Positions 7,825-15,392 are shown, counted from the first letter of the stretch. The stretch is 22,056 bases of DNA from JAJXZP01 sp035505775 (GCA_035505775.1 DATJQN010000383.1:1-22056); one strand, 5' to 3'. Numbers and translations: made by a program. The notes: generated by a model not told the origin, from the sequence alone.

Positions 7825-7853
7825 ATCCTAGCACAGCCCAGCCTTCATGAAAA
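7825..7853 (-). promoter_or_regulatory. Candidate parE-parC promoter
   Basis: Minus strand: TTTTCA (7853-7848), 17-base spacer, TAGGAT (7830-7825), each box matching four of six consensus bases. Transcription would begin about 4-6 bases before the parE ATG at 7814. The -35 box overlaps the T-run of the hairpin after psuG. Confidence 0.55.
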
Positions 7854-7871
7854 GGCGCTCCGGTCCGGAGC
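7850..7871 (-). terminator. Candidate terminator after psuG
   Basis: Minus strand: GCTCC (7871-7867), loop GGACC, GGAGC (7861-7857), then GCC and a run of four T. It is a short 5-bp stem, plausible as a weak intrinsic terminator separating psuKG from parE. Confidence 0.4.
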
Positions 7872-7912
7872 CCGTCCGTCGGAGGTTATACGCTGCAGTG
7901 CACGGCAGTCGG

Positions 7913-8827
7913 CTACAGCCCGGCGTAGGCGACGGCGATCTCCGCGGCAAGCCGCGCATTGTTGAGCACGAGGGCGATGTTGGCTTCGAGACTGTCGCCG
8001 CCTGTCAGCTCCTTGACCTTGGCAAGGAGGAAGGGAGTCACCTCCTTGCCCCGCACCTTCTCCTCTTCGGCGGCCGCGAGAGCCTTGCCGATGGCCGCGT
8101 CGATACGCGAGCGGTCCATCGAATAGGCGGAGGGCACCGGATTGGCCACGACGAGCCCGCCTTCCAGTCCGAGTCCCCACTTGGCCTTCATGAGCCCGGC
8201 GATCTCCCGGGGACTGTCAGCCCGCTCCTCCAGCCGCAGCCCCGACGAGCTTGTGTAGAAGGCCGGCAATTCGTCGCAGCGGTAGCCCACGACGGGCACT
8301 CCCATCGTCTCCAGATACTCGAGCGTCATGGGCAGGTCGAGGATCGCCTTCGCTCCCGCGCAGATGACGGCCACGGAGGTGGAGGCGAGTTCCTGGAGGT
8401 CGGCGGAAACGTCCCAGCTCCGCTCGGCCCCGCGATGCACGCCGCCGATTCCGCCCGTGGCGAAGACCCTGATGCCGGCGAGGGCAGCCACGATCATCGT
8501 GGCAGCCACCGTGGTCGCGCCGTCCCTCCCCTCGGCGACGAGACGGGGCAGATCGCGGCGGCTGGCTTTTGTCACGGAAGGTCCGGCCTTGCCGAGCAGC
8601 TCGATCTGGTCCGGCTCGAGGCCCGCGCAGAGCGTGCCGCCGAGCACTGCAACCGTCGCAGGTACTGCACCCGCTTCGCGCACGGCAGCCTCGACTCGGA
8701 GCGCCGTCTCGACGTTCTGCGGGTAGGGCATGCCGTGGGAGATGATGGTGGACTCGAGCGCGACGAGGGCCCGGCCCGATTGCAGGGCTTCGGCCGCCTC
8801 CGCGGACAGCTTAAGGTAGGGGCTCAT
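7913..8827 (-). CDS. psuG: Pseudouridine-5'-phosphate glycosidase
   Basis: PsuG reversibly splits the C-C glycosidic bond of pseudouridine-5'-phosphate to uracil and ribose-5-phosphate, the second step of pseudouridine catabolism in the cytoplasm. The 304-residue length fits the family. Signature segments are ALESTIISHGMPYPQN near the N-terminus, VLGGTLCAGL, TKASRRDLP, FATGGIGGVHRG, ICAGAKAILDLP (containing the presumed Schiff-base lysine), TLEYLETMGVPVVGY and ANPVP. The ATG at 8827 is chosen because AAGGAG lies 6-7 bases upstream and homologues begin near this point; the frame stays open further upstream but would run deep into psuK. The start lies inside the end of psuK (17-base overlap), so the two are translationally coupled. 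Confidence 0.96.
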   Translation of the reverse strand: MSPYLKLSAEAAEALQSGRALVALESTIISHGMPYPQNVETALRVEAAVREAGAVPATVAVLGGTLCAGLEPDQIELLGKAGPSVTKASRRDLPRLVAEGRDGATTVAATMIVAALAGIRVFATGGIGGVHRGAERSWDVSADLQELASTSVAVICAGAKAILDLPMTLEYLETMGVPVVGYRCDELPAFYTSSSGLRLEERADSPREIAGLMKAKWGLGLEGGLVVANPVPSAYSMDRSRIDAAIGKALAAAEEEKVRGKEVTPFLLAKVKELTGGDSLEANIALVLNNARLAAEIAVAYAGL

Positions 8828-9860
8828 GCTGCACTCCTTGCGATATCGACATGAGGACTTCCGGACAGAGAGCGGGAGTCGTCGTGGCCTCGGCAGCCGC
8901 CGTGAGCAGGGCCGCGGACAGGGCGCAGGCCGCCTGTGCCTGCAGACCGAGGCCGGACAGCCTTCCCCACACCAGGGCGGCACAGGCGGCGTCGCCGGCA
9001 CCCGAGACATTGCGCGGTTTCAGTTCGGCAGGCAGACTGCGCGGGGGGCGGACAAAACCACGCTCGACTCCCCCGCGCTCGGAGCCTCCCGTATAGAATA
9101 TCCCCGCCTCTCCCAGCGAGATGAAAAGGTCGCGCAGGCCGGTGGCCCTGAGTTTTTCCCCGAGCTCGGCCGGACTGGATGAAGCCCCCGCTTCCTCCCC
9201 CGCCAGCACCAGGGCCTCGCCGCGGTTGGGCTTGGCAAAGGCGAAGTCTCCCAGCCAGGCCCTGGCGCGCGCCGCCTTGGCCACGGAAACGGGATCGAGG
9301 CCCAGGATCGGCAGCGGACGGGCGGCGGCCGCTTGGGCCGCGGCGGTGCTATCGGCGCCGGCGTCCGCCCGCGCACGCGCGGCTTTCGCGCCGTAGCGCC
9401 GGGCAAGCCAGCCGATGCTGCTTTCCGGGACGTTCGCGTCCACGAGGATGACCGAGGCCGAGTCGAGGAGGGAGGCGTGCCCGTCAAGATGCTGGGGCAG
9501 CAGAAATTCGAAGCTGTCCATGGCCGCCACCGCGCCGACCAGGCGCCCGTCGGAGTCCAGCAGACAGACATACCGGGAGGCGGGGCTGTCCGCACGTCGC
9601 AGGGCGGCGGACAGACCGACTCCGTCGCGGCGGCAGGACTCCTCCAGCTCGCCGGACAGGGCGTCGTCGCCGAGCACGGTCAGAAGTTCGACCCGCAGCC
9701 CGAGGGACACGAGATTGGCCGCGACGTTCCGTCCAACGCCGCCCGCGCTCAGCGAGACACTGCCGGGGTTGGAGTCGCCGGGCCGGAAGGTCGCGGCGCT
9801 TCTCGCCTGGATGTCCATGTTGATTCCGCCGACCACGACGACCAGGGGAGGCATAGCCAC
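8811..9860 (-). CDS. psuK: PfkB-family kinase, probable pseudouridine kinase
   Basis: A ribokinase-fold (PfkB) sugar/nucleoside kinase of ~349 residues. Visible motifs are VVVVGGINMDIQ at the N-terminus (first beta strand), the PfkB signature-1 region GGVGRNVAANLVSLG, AKPNRGEALVL, and signature 2 NVSGAGDAACAAL near the C-terminus, whose GAGD aspartate is the catalytic base. Because psuG overlaps its 3' end, the most likely substrate is pseudouridine, giving pseudouridine-5'-phosphate for PsuG. An Ala-rich insert (residues ~155-175) is low-complexity. Start: GTG at 9860 has GAGGA about 7 bases upstream and is preferred; ATG at 9854, two codons later, is the alternative. General kinase family is certain; substrate is inferred from context. 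Confidence 0.9.
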   Translation of the reverse strand: MAMPPLVVVVGGINMDIQARSAATFRPGDSNPGSVSLSAGGVGRNVAANLVSLGLRVELLTVLGDDALSGELEESCRRDGVGLSAALRRADSPASRYVCLLDSDGRLVGAVAAMDSFEFLLPQHLDGHASLLDSASVILVDANVPESSIGWLARRYGAKAARARADAGADSTAAAQAAAARPLPILGLDPVSVAKAARARAWLGDFAFAKPNRGEALVLAGEEAGASSSPAELGEKLRATGLRDLFISLGEAGIFYTGGSERGGVERGFVRPPRSLPAELKPRNVSGAGDAACAALVWGRLSGLGLQAQAACALSAALLTAAAEATTTPALCPEVLMSISQGVQHEPLP

Positions 9861-9906
9861 GCGCGCTTCCTCGTGGCGGGATTCCGCCAGGAGTCCCGCA
9901 GGCAGG

Positions 9907-9935
9907 TTGATTCGATTCCGGCCTTCGGCTAGAGT
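9907..9935 (+). promoter_or_regulatory. Candidate promoter of the J-domain gene
   Basis: TTGATT (9907-9912), 17-base spacer, TAGAGT (9930-9935). Both boxes match four of six consensus bases. The start of transcription would be ~16 bases before the GTG at 9958, leaving room for its GAGGG ribosome-binding site. It lies in the 97-base gap divergent from psuK. Confidence 0.55.
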
Positions 9936-9957
9936 AGTCCCGCCGAAGAGGGCAATC

Positions 9958-10470
9958 GTGGACCAGATTTTCGACAGATTCGAGCGCATGTTCAAGTCCT
10001 GGGTGGCGGGAGCGGCGGAAGACCTCGGAGAGCGCGTCAGGCGCGGTACGAGCGACCCCGATTTCGATGCCGCCATGGACGAGCTCGACGACTTCTTGAA
10101 CAGCGACCGCACGGCCACCCAGGAACGGGAACGGCGCGAGGAGGCCGAGCGCGCGCGTCGGGAGCGGGAATCCCGGAGCGACCGGGGCGCGTACGGCGGC
10201 TCGTCGGGCACCGGCTGGCGCCCGGCGGGGGGGCCTTCCGGGCCGCACCCGAAGCTCGTGGCCGCCTACCGGACCCTGGGTCTCAGCTACGGGGCCCCCT
10301 TCCCCCAGGTCAAGAGCGCCTACAAGAAGCTTCTCATGCAGAACCATCCGGACAGAAACTCGGCGACCCCGGCGCAGCTGAAGCGCTCGACGGAGATCTC
10401 CGCCCAGATCAACGCGGCCTACGGCAGGATAGAGACCTGGGTGAACAGCGGCGTGGTCACCGAGGATTGA
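9958..10470 (+). CDS. J-domain (DnaJ-like) protein with C-terminal J domain
   Basis: A 170-residue protein whose last ~70 residues form a J domain: AYRTLGLSYG, helix II QVKSAYKKLLMQ, the HPD tripeptide at 130-132, and a final helix ending INAAYGRIETWV. J domains stimulate the ATPase of DnaK-type Hsp70s, so this should be a cytoplasmic co-chaperone. The N-terminal ~60 residues look helical and acidic (FERMFKSWVAGAAEDLGERV, then DELDDFLNSD), followed by a highly charged Arg/Glu stretch and a Gly-rich hinge. No zinc-finger or substrate-binding domain of true DnaJ is present, so it is a specialised J protein of unknown client. GTG start chosen for the GAGGG site 5-7 bases upstream; the longer upstream frame overlaps psuK and is not credible. 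Confidence 0.85.
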   Translation: MDQIFDRFERMFKSWVAGAAEDLGERVRRGTSDPDFDAAMDELDDFLNSDRTATQERERREEAERARRERESRSDRGAYGGSSGTGWRPAGGPSGPHPKLVAAYRTLGLSYGAPFPQVKSAYKKLLMQNHPDRNSATPAQLKRSTEISAQINAAYGRIETWVNSGVVTED

Positions 10471-10474
10471 CGTC

Positions 10475-10503
10475 TTTAAACTCCGACTCGGGCGAGCTAC
10501 ACT
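10475..10503 (+). promoter_or_regulatory. Candidate promoter of the fliS leader
   Basis: TTTAAA (10475-10480), 17-base spacer, TACACT (10498-10503), just after the J-protein stop. Both boxes match four of six sigma-70 consensus bases. Transcription would begin around 10510, at the foot of the hairpin at 10511-10547, giving fliS a leader of ~250 bases. Confidence 0.45.
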
Positions 10504-10510
10504 GTAAATG

Positions 10511-10547
10511 CAGGGTGTTGAAAACCTCCCGGTGTTTCGACGCCCTG
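10511..10547 (+). promoter_or_regulatory. Stable stem-loop at the start of the fliS leader
   Basis: A 13-bp stem (10511-10523 with 10535-10547, two G-U pairs) and an 11-base loop that can itself close ACC/GGT. No T-run follows, so it is not a classical terminator. The rest of the 289-base gap (10471-10759) is GC-rich with further short hairpins. A frame from ATG 10508 to 10753 (81 codons) is open but has no recognisable protein character and no ribosome-binding site, so I do not call it a gene. Confidence 0.5.
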
Positions 10548-10759
10548 ATGAAGCGCTGGCGCTCAGAGCACAGCTTCCCCACGGAAGGGGACGGCGCGAT
10601 CCGGACGGGAAGGACCCCGCCGCGGGGATCGCCCCGAAACCGCCCGGGCTCACGGGGCCCGGATTCCGGCAGCGAGCGCGGCCGACCGCCTTTCCGGTCA
10701 AGGAAGGGCCCATCCCGGCCGACAATCGAGGTGAGACCGTTGGGGAGGGGTAGACAGGA

Positions 10760-11191
10760 ATGAACGCCAATCCGCTCGCCGCATATCGCGAAACTCGCGT
10801 CAAGACAGCGAGCCCGGGACAGCTGCTCGTCATGCTGTACGACGAGGCTCTCAAGCAGTGCGACATAGCCGTCAGCCTGTTCGCGGACGGGGCCAAGCCC
10901 CGGCCCGAGAGCATCGAACGCATCAATCTCGCCTTGGGCAAGGTTCAGGACATCATCACCGAGCTGATGGCCTCCCTGGATTTCGAGGCCGGGGGCGAGA
11001 TCGCCCAGAACCTCTTTTCGCTCTACGTCTGGTTCGGCCACGAGATACTCGAAGCCAACATCACGAAGGATGCGGGGAAGATCAAATCCGTCCGGGCGAT
11101 GCTCGGAGAGCTCCGCTCGGCCTGGGCGGAGGCGGCCAGCAAGACCCAGGGCGGCTCTTCGGCGCCCGTCGGCGTCAACATAGCCGGCTAG
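10760..11191 (+). CDS. fliS: Flagellar export chaperone FliS
   Basis: FliS binds the C-terminus of newly made flagellin in the cytoplasm, prevents its premature polymerisation and delivers it to the export gate. The 143-residue, all-helical sequence has the family pattern: N-terminal NPLAAYRETRVKTASPGQLLVMLYDEALKQ, a middle SIERINLALGKVQDIITELMASLDFEAGGEIAQNL, then LYVWFGHEILEANI and a terminal REL-like LGELRSAWAEA helix. Start ATG at 10760 follows GAGGGG and ACAGGA. It is the first of two flagellar chaperone genes; flgN begins 52 bases later. No flagellin or cap gene is in the window. Regulation may act through the long structured leader. Confidence 0.95.
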   Translation: MNANPLAAYRETRVKTASPGQLLVMLYDEALKQCDIAVSLFADGAKPRPESIERINLALGKVQDIITELMASLDFEAGGEIAQNLFSLYVWFGHEILEANITKDAGKIKSVRAMLGELRSAWAEAASKTQGGSSAPVGVNIAG

Positions 11192-11243
11192 GCGGTGCAC
11201 CATGGGCGCGGACGAACGACTGGCCCGGAGCCGGGGAGCTGAC

Positions 11244-11693
11244 ATGGAGCTGGAGCAGCGCGTGGCGCTCCTGAAGCGATTCAGGGAGCTTCTCGTGGAA
11301 CAGCGCCAGAAGTTCGAGCGCTATCTCGTGATTCTCGATCACGAGCGCTCGGACATCGAGTCCGGCGATGTCGATCGGCTCGTCGCCCACGTCGAGCTCG
11401 AGGAACAGATCGTCTCCGAAATCTTCACCTTCCAGAAAGTGATCGATCCCCTGGAGGAGATCTATCGGGCGGCCTATCCCGCCGCCGGGGCCGGTGAGGT
11501 CGAGCAGATCAAGACCGCGCTCGGCGGCCTCAAGACCGAGGTGGCCGCCCGCAATGCCGAGAATCGGCGCCTACTCAAGCAGCGCATGGAAATACTGCGG
11601 AGCGAGATCGCCGGATTCCGGAACCCGCTCGCCTCGCGCCGCTCGGTCTACGCCTCCGGGGGCGACGGCGGTCTGGTCGACCTGAGGGGCTAG
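11244..11693 (+). CDS. flgN: FlgN-like flagellar export chaperone
   Basis: A 149-residue, almost entirely helical protein with heptad-like spacing: VALLKRFRELLVEQRQ, then EERSD-type acidic helices and a long C-terminal coiled coil (AENRRLLKQRMEILRSEI). This is the shape of FlgN/FlgN-like chaperones, which escort hook-filament junction proteins FlgK and FlgL to the export apparatus. Sequence conservation in this family is low, so the call leans on size, helicity and its place directly after fliS. ATG 11244 is chosen because GGGGAG sits 6 bases upstream; an ATG at 11202 would add 14 residues with a weaker site. The tail (SVYASGGDGG) is probably disordered. An unrelated coiled-coil protein cannot be excluded. 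Confidence 0.75.
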   Translation: MELEQRVALLKRFRELLVEQRQKFERYLVILDHERSDIESGDVDRLVAHVELEEQIVSEIFTFQKVIDPLEEIYRAAYPAAGAGEVEQIKTALGGLKTEVAARNAENRRLLKQRMEILRSEIAGFRNPLASRRSVYASGGDGGLVDLRG

Positions 11694-11724
11694 CCCCGGA
11701 GTCCCCGCCCGCGCGGCGGGTTGC

Positions 11725-11747
11725 CGCCCGGGGCGCCGCCCCGGGCG
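11725..11747 (+). terminator. GC-rich hairpin between flgN and polA
   Basis: A 10-bp G/C-only stem (11725-11734 with 11738-11747) with loop GCC, preceded by a second GC hairpin at ~11707-11723. No T-run follows, so termination would have to be factor-dependent or inefficient. Confidence 0.4.
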
Positions 11748-11760
11748 CCGCCGCTTCCAG

Positions 11761-11789
11761 TTGCGGCGGGACCGTTTTGCCTCTATTCT
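11761..11789 (+). promoter_or_regulatory. Candidate polA promoter
   Basis: TTGCGG (11761-11766), 17-base spacer, TATTCT (11784-11789). The predicted transcription start falls at or within two bases of the polA ATG (11797), which would make the mRNA leaderless. Confidence 0.45.
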
Positions 11790-11796
11790 CAGACCT

Positions 11797-14661
11797 ATGA
11801 AGCCTGCGCTTTACCTCCTCGATTCCTACGCGATTATCTACCGATCATATTTCGCCTTCATGAACCGCCCCCTGCGGAGCCCGGCGGGCGGCAATGTCTC
11901 CGCCGCCTTCGGGTTCTTCCGCTTCCTGTTCGCCCTGTTCGACGAGCGGAACCCCGGCGCCTTCGCGGCCGTCTTCGACTCCCGGAGCAAGACCTTCAGG
12001 CATACCATGTATCCGGACTACAAGGCCACGCGGCAGAAGACCCCCGAGGATCTTCACGCGCAGGTTCCGCTTGTGGAGGAGATCCTGCGGGCCCTCCGGG
12101 TCCCCATCCTGCGCAGCGAGGGCTGGGAGGCCGATGACCTGATCGCCACCCTCGCGGTTCAGAGCCGCTCCGAAGGGCGGGAGTGCTGGATCGTCTCGGG
12201 CGACAAGGACCTCCTCCAGCTCGTCGGCGGCTCGGTAAAAGCCCTCAAGCCCGATTCCAATTTCGCCTATCGTCCCTTCGGCGTGGAGGAGGTGAAGGCA
12301 GAGTGGGGCATCATGCCGGAGCGCATCCTGGACTACCTCTCGCTGACCGGCGACGCCTCGGACAATGTTCCCGGCGTCGCGGGGATCGGAGACAAGACGG
12401 CGCTCAAGCTGCTTACCGAGTTCGGGAGCCTCGACGCGATCTACGCCCATCTCGGGGAGGTCAAGCCCGAGTCGCTCCGGCGCAAGCTCGAGGCCGGCAA
12501 GGAAAGCGCCGAGCTCTCGCGGAGGCTCATAACCCTCGACACCTCGGCTCCCCTCGAGTGCTCGGGTCTGGACGACCTGACAGTGGAGGCTCTGGACCGT
12601 GCGTCGGCCGACGCCATCTTCCTGCGCGAGGGCATGAAGAGCCTCGTGTCGCGGAAGGGGGGCAGCGGCGAGTCGGGCACGGAGCTGTTCCACGGCGGAT
12701 CCCCGACCGCCGGGCAGATGGGGGAGGCCCTTGCCTCCGGCGGGGCGAAGCACGCCGCCGGCAGGGCTGCGGACAGGGTCCAGGAGGCGGGGATGGACGG
12801 ATCCGCGGGTACTGACGGCTCCCCCTCCGGACCGGGTACGGCTGCCCCGACGCTCTCCGCTCCCCCGGAGCTCCTGGGTCCCGGCGTGTACGAGAGCGTC
12901 ACCGACCTACCGACGCTCTCGGCCTGGGTCGATCGGTGCATCGCGGCCGGAAGCTTCGCCTTCGACTGCGAGACCGACGGCCTCGACGAGCTCGCGGCCA
13001 AACCGGTCGGCTTCTCGCTGTCCTACAGCCCGCGACACGCCTGCTACGTGCCGCTCAGCTGTCCCGATTCCCCCTGCGTCGCAGAGGCAGAGGCCGCCGC
13101 CGAGCTGCGCCGCCTGTTCTCAGCCCCCGGCGTGATCCTCGTCGGCCACAACGTGAAGTTCGACCACCATGTTATGCGGCGCTTCGGCGCCCGGATGACC
13201 TGCACGTTGCGCGACACTCTCATCGCGGCCTGGCTTCTGGACGCGGAGGCACCATCGCTCGCGCTGGGGGCCCTCGCCGAGCGCCGGCTCGGCTACCGCG
13301 GCATCGAGTTCGACGAGGTCGTGCCCAAGGGAGCCACCTTTGCCATGGTGCCCCTCGAGCGCGCGACTTCCTACGCCGCGGAGGACGCCGACCTCACGCT
13401 CCGGCTCCACCTCCTCATGGCCGGCGAGCTCGAGGCGGCGGGTCTCCTCTCGATCTTCACCGACCTCGAGATGCCGCTGGTCCCCGTCCTCGCCGCCATG
13501 GAGGAGGCGGGAATCCGGGTCGAGGCGGGCGAGCTTCGCGCGTACGGCGTCGAGCTCGACGCGGAGCTCGAGTCGATCCAGCGGGAGATCTGGAAGCTCT
13601 GCGGTCGCGAGTTCAACATCGCCTCCACCAAGCAGCTGCAGGAAGTGCTGTTCATCGACCGCAAGCTGCCCCATGGGAAGAAGACAAAAACCGGCTTCTC
13701 GACGGACACCTCCGTGCTCGAGGAACTCGCCTCCCTCGACCCCGTTCCCGCCCTGATCCTCAGGCACCGGAGCCTGGCCAAGCTCAAGAGCACCTACATC
13801 GAAGCCCTCGCGGGTCTCGCCGAGCGCGAGCCGCGCATCCATACGCACTATTCGCAGACCGGCGCCGCGACGGGACGGCTTTCAAGCCGCGATCCCAATC
13901 TCCAGAACATCCCGATCCGCGAGGAGGAGGGACGCAAGATTCGGGCTGCCTTCTCGGCGGAGGCCGGCCACCTCCTCGTATCGGCCGACTACTCGCAGAT
14001 CGAGCTCGTCGTGCTCGCCCACCTCTCCCGGGACCCCGGTCTGCTCAAGGCCTTCCAGGAAGGGGTCGACGTGCATCGCAGGACGGCGGCCCTGCTGTTC
14101 GGGGTGGAGGAGTCCGCGGTGAGCGCCGAGCAGCGACGGGCGGCCAAGACGATCAACTTCGGGGTCATCTACGGCATGAGCGCCTTCCGGCTGTCCAACG
14201 AACTCGGCATACCGAGAGCCGAGGCCCAAGCTTTCATAGACGCCTATTTCAGAACCTACGCGGGAGTCCAGGATTTCATCCACCGGACGATCGAGGAGAC
14301 CGAGCGAACCGGCTACTCCACGACGATGCTCGGCCGCCGGCGGCCCATTCCGGCGATCCGCTCGAGCAACAAGACCGAGAAACAGGCCGCCGAACGGGTG
14401 GCGGTGAACACGCCCATACAGGGCAGCGCCGCGGACATCGTGAAGCTCGCGATGCTGCGGGTGGACGCCGCGCTGCGCTCCCGCCATCCCCGCGCCCGCC
14501 TCCTCCTCCAGGTCCACGACGAGCTCATCGTCGAGGCGCCGAAGGCCGAGGCCGACGAGGTGGCGCAGACGATCAAGGCGGAGATGGAGGCGGCGGCCCG
14601 GCTCAGTCTGCCGCTCCGCGCCAGTGTCGAGACCGGACGCCGCTGGGGCGACATGCACTAG
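11797..14661 (+). CDS. polA: DNA polymerase I
   Basis: Replicative repair polymerase that fills gaps and removes RNA primers of Okazaki fragments. At 954 residues it is slightly longer than the E. coli enzyme. The 5'-nuclease domain (~1-290) includes YLLDSYAIIYRSYF, EGWEADDLIATLA and GDASDNVPGVAGIGDKTA (helix-hairpin-helix). A Gly/Ala/Ser/Pro-rich linker (~295-370) follows. The 3'-5' exonuclease domain retains all metal ligands: Asp390-x-Glu392, GHNVKFD (Asp456), and YAAEDAD (Tyr526, Asp530 region), so proofreading should work. The polymerase domain has motif A SADYSQIE (Asp731), the O helix RRAAKTINFGVIYG with Lys784 and Phe788 (Phe, not Tyr, hence normal discrimination against dideoxynucleotides) and motif C QVHDE (Asp908). 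No Shine-Dalgarno sequence precedes the ATG. coaE follows at once. Confidence 0.98.
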   Translation: MKPALYLLDSYAIIYRSYFAFMNRPLRSPAGGNVSAAFGFFRFLFALFDERNPGAFAAVFDSRSKTFRHTMYPDYKATRQKTPEDLHAQVPLVEEILRALRVPILRSEGWEADDLIATLAVQSRSEGRECWIVSGDKDLLQLVGGSVKALKPDSNFAYRPFGVEEVKAEWGIMPERILDYLSLTGDASDNVPGVAGIGDKTALKLLTEFGSLDAIYAHLGEVKPESLRRKLEAGKESAELSRRLITLDTSAPLECSGLDDLTVEALDRASADAIFLREGMKSLVSRKGGSGESGTELFHGGSPTAGQMGEALASGGAKHAAGRAADRVQEAGMDGSAGTDGSPSGPGTAAPTLSAPPELLGPGVYESVTDLPTLSAWVDRCIAAGSFAFDCETDGLDELAAKPVGFSLSYSPRHACYVPLSCPDSPCVAEAEAAAELRRLFSAPGVILVGHNVKFDHHVMRRFGARMTCTLRDTLIAAWLLDAEAPSLALGALAERRLGYRGIEFDEVVPKGATFAMVPLERATSYAAEDADLTLRLHLLMAGELEAAGLLSIFTDLEMPLVPVLAAMEEAGIRVEAGELRAYGVELDAELESIQREIWKLCGREFNIASTKQLQEVLFIDRKLPHGKKTKTGFSTDTSVLEELASLDPVPALILRHRSLAKLKSTYIEALAGLAEREPRIHTHYSQTGAATGRLSSRDPNLQNIPIREEEGRKIRAAFSAEAGHLLVSADYSQIELVVLAHLSRDPGLLKAFQEGVDVHRRTAALLFGVEESAVSAEQRRAAKTINFGVIYGMSAFRLSNELGIPRAEAQAFIDAYFRTYAGVQDFIHRTIEETERTGYSTTMLGRRRPIPAIRSSNKTEKQAAERVAVNTPIQGSAADIVKLAMLRVDAALRSRHPRARLLLQVHDELIVEAPKAEADEVAQTIKAEMEAAARLSLPLRASVETGRRWGDMH

Positions 14662-14673
14662 GCGGTGGCCGGC

Positions 14674-15276
14674 ATGCTGCTTGGATTGACCGGAGGATAC
14701 TGCGCGGGGAAGAACGCTGCGGCAGCCATCCTCGAGAAGCTCGGCTGGCTCTGCATAGATGTCGACCGGCTCGGCCACGAGGCCATCGACCGGGCGCAGG
14801 AGACGATCGTCGCCCGCTTCGGAGAGGGGATCATCGGCCCGGAGGGACGCATCGACCGCCGCGCCCTGGCGGCGATTCTCTTCTCAGACCCGGCCGCCCT
14901 CGCGGCTCAGGAGGCCATCATCCATCCGATCGCGATCGAACTGCTCGACGAGCGCATCGCGGCGGCGCAGAGGGCGGTCGAACAGTCCGGGGGCGAGGCC
15001 AGGATCTGCATCAACGCAGCCCTCCTCTACGTCGCCCCGCAGGCCCGCCGATGCGACCTGATCCTTGAAATACGGGCCCCGCTCTGGATCCGGCTCAGGA
15101 GGGCGAAAATCCGGGACGGCTCGGGTGTTCTCGCGTCGCTCAGGCGCATGCTCAGGCAACGCGGACTCTGGAAAAAAAGGCGGAGCATCGGGCCGGCGGT
15201 GCAGTTCATCTCCAACCGGGGCAGTCTCGAGCAGTTCGAACGCAGGCTGCGCCGCGCTCTCGACCGCGCTGTCTAG
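14674..15276 (+). CDS. coaE: Dephospho-CoA kinase (divergent)
   Basis: CoaE phosphorylates the 3'-hydroxyl of dephospho-CoA, the last step of coenzyme A synthesis. The 200-residue protein shows the family layout: N-terminal P-loop GLTGGYCAGKN (Lys13), then CIDVDRLGHEAID matching the family's DxDxxxH region, RFGEGIIGPEGRIDRRALAAILF, a HPIAIELL segment, and a lid region with IRLRRAKIRDG. Asn14 replaces the Ser/Thr that normally follows the P-loop lysine and binds magnesium. The usual substrate-binding ...QxxR... segment is also altered, so this is a divergent member; reduced activity or a different enzyme of the same fold are possible. ATG 14674 matches the family start; a GTG at 14665 adds three residues and neither has a strong ribosome-binding site. 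It is 12 bases after polA, a common pairing. Confidence 0.88.
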   Translation: MLLGLTGGYCAGKNAAAAILEKLGWLCIDVDRLGHEAIDRAQETIVARFGEGIIGPEGRIDRRALAAILFSDPAALAAQEAIIHPIAIELLDERIAAAQRAVEQSGGEARICINAALLYVAPQARRCDLILEIRAPLWIRLRRAKIRDGSGVLASLRRMLRQRGLWKKRRSIGPAVQFISNRGSLEQFERRLRRALDRAV

Positions 15277-15281
15277 CCGGA

Positions 15282-15299
15282 GCAGCCGGATGCGGCTGC
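15282..15299 (+). terminator. Hairpin after coaE
   Basis: A perfect 7-bp stem GCAGCCG/CGGCTGC with loop GATG, six bases past the coaE stop, followed by AGTATTTCT. The T content afterwards is modest, so termination strength is uncertain. Confidence 0.5.
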
Positions 15300-15364
15300 A
15301 GTATTTCTGACAATTGTGCCTGGGAATTATGGCCGCGAAGACCGGAAATGGCCGAAGAAAAGGC

Positions 15365-15392
15365 TTGTCGTCCGACCAATCTGGTTTATAAT
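15365..15392 (+). promoter_or_regulatory. Promoter of the nucleoside-type ABC importer operon
   Basis: TTGTCG (15365-15370), 16-base spacer, TATAAT (15387-15392), a perfect -10 box in otherwise GC-rich DNA. It leaves a leader of ~108 bases before the ATG at 15508 with several pairing possibilities (for example GCGAC/GTCGC near 15433-15446). The leader does not match any riboswitch class I recognise. Confidence 0.7.

Noticed and set aside
9861..9905. Competing hairpins upstream of psuK as an attenuator
   Set aside because: Two 6-bp stems (TGGCGG/CCGCCA and GCGGGA/TCCCGC) are mutually exclusive, but such short GC stems are common by chance here and no leader peptide or T-run accompanies them.
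10508..10753. 81-codon frame upstream of fliS
   Set aside because: No ribosome-binding site, the start codon lies at or before the predicted transcription start, and the product is Pro/Arg/Gly-rich with no motif. I kept it as leader; conservation would change this.
12936..15068. 710-codon plus-strand frame overlapping polA and coaE
   Set aside because: Arg/Pro/Gly-rich out-of-frame translation of polA and coaE, typical of high-GC DNA.
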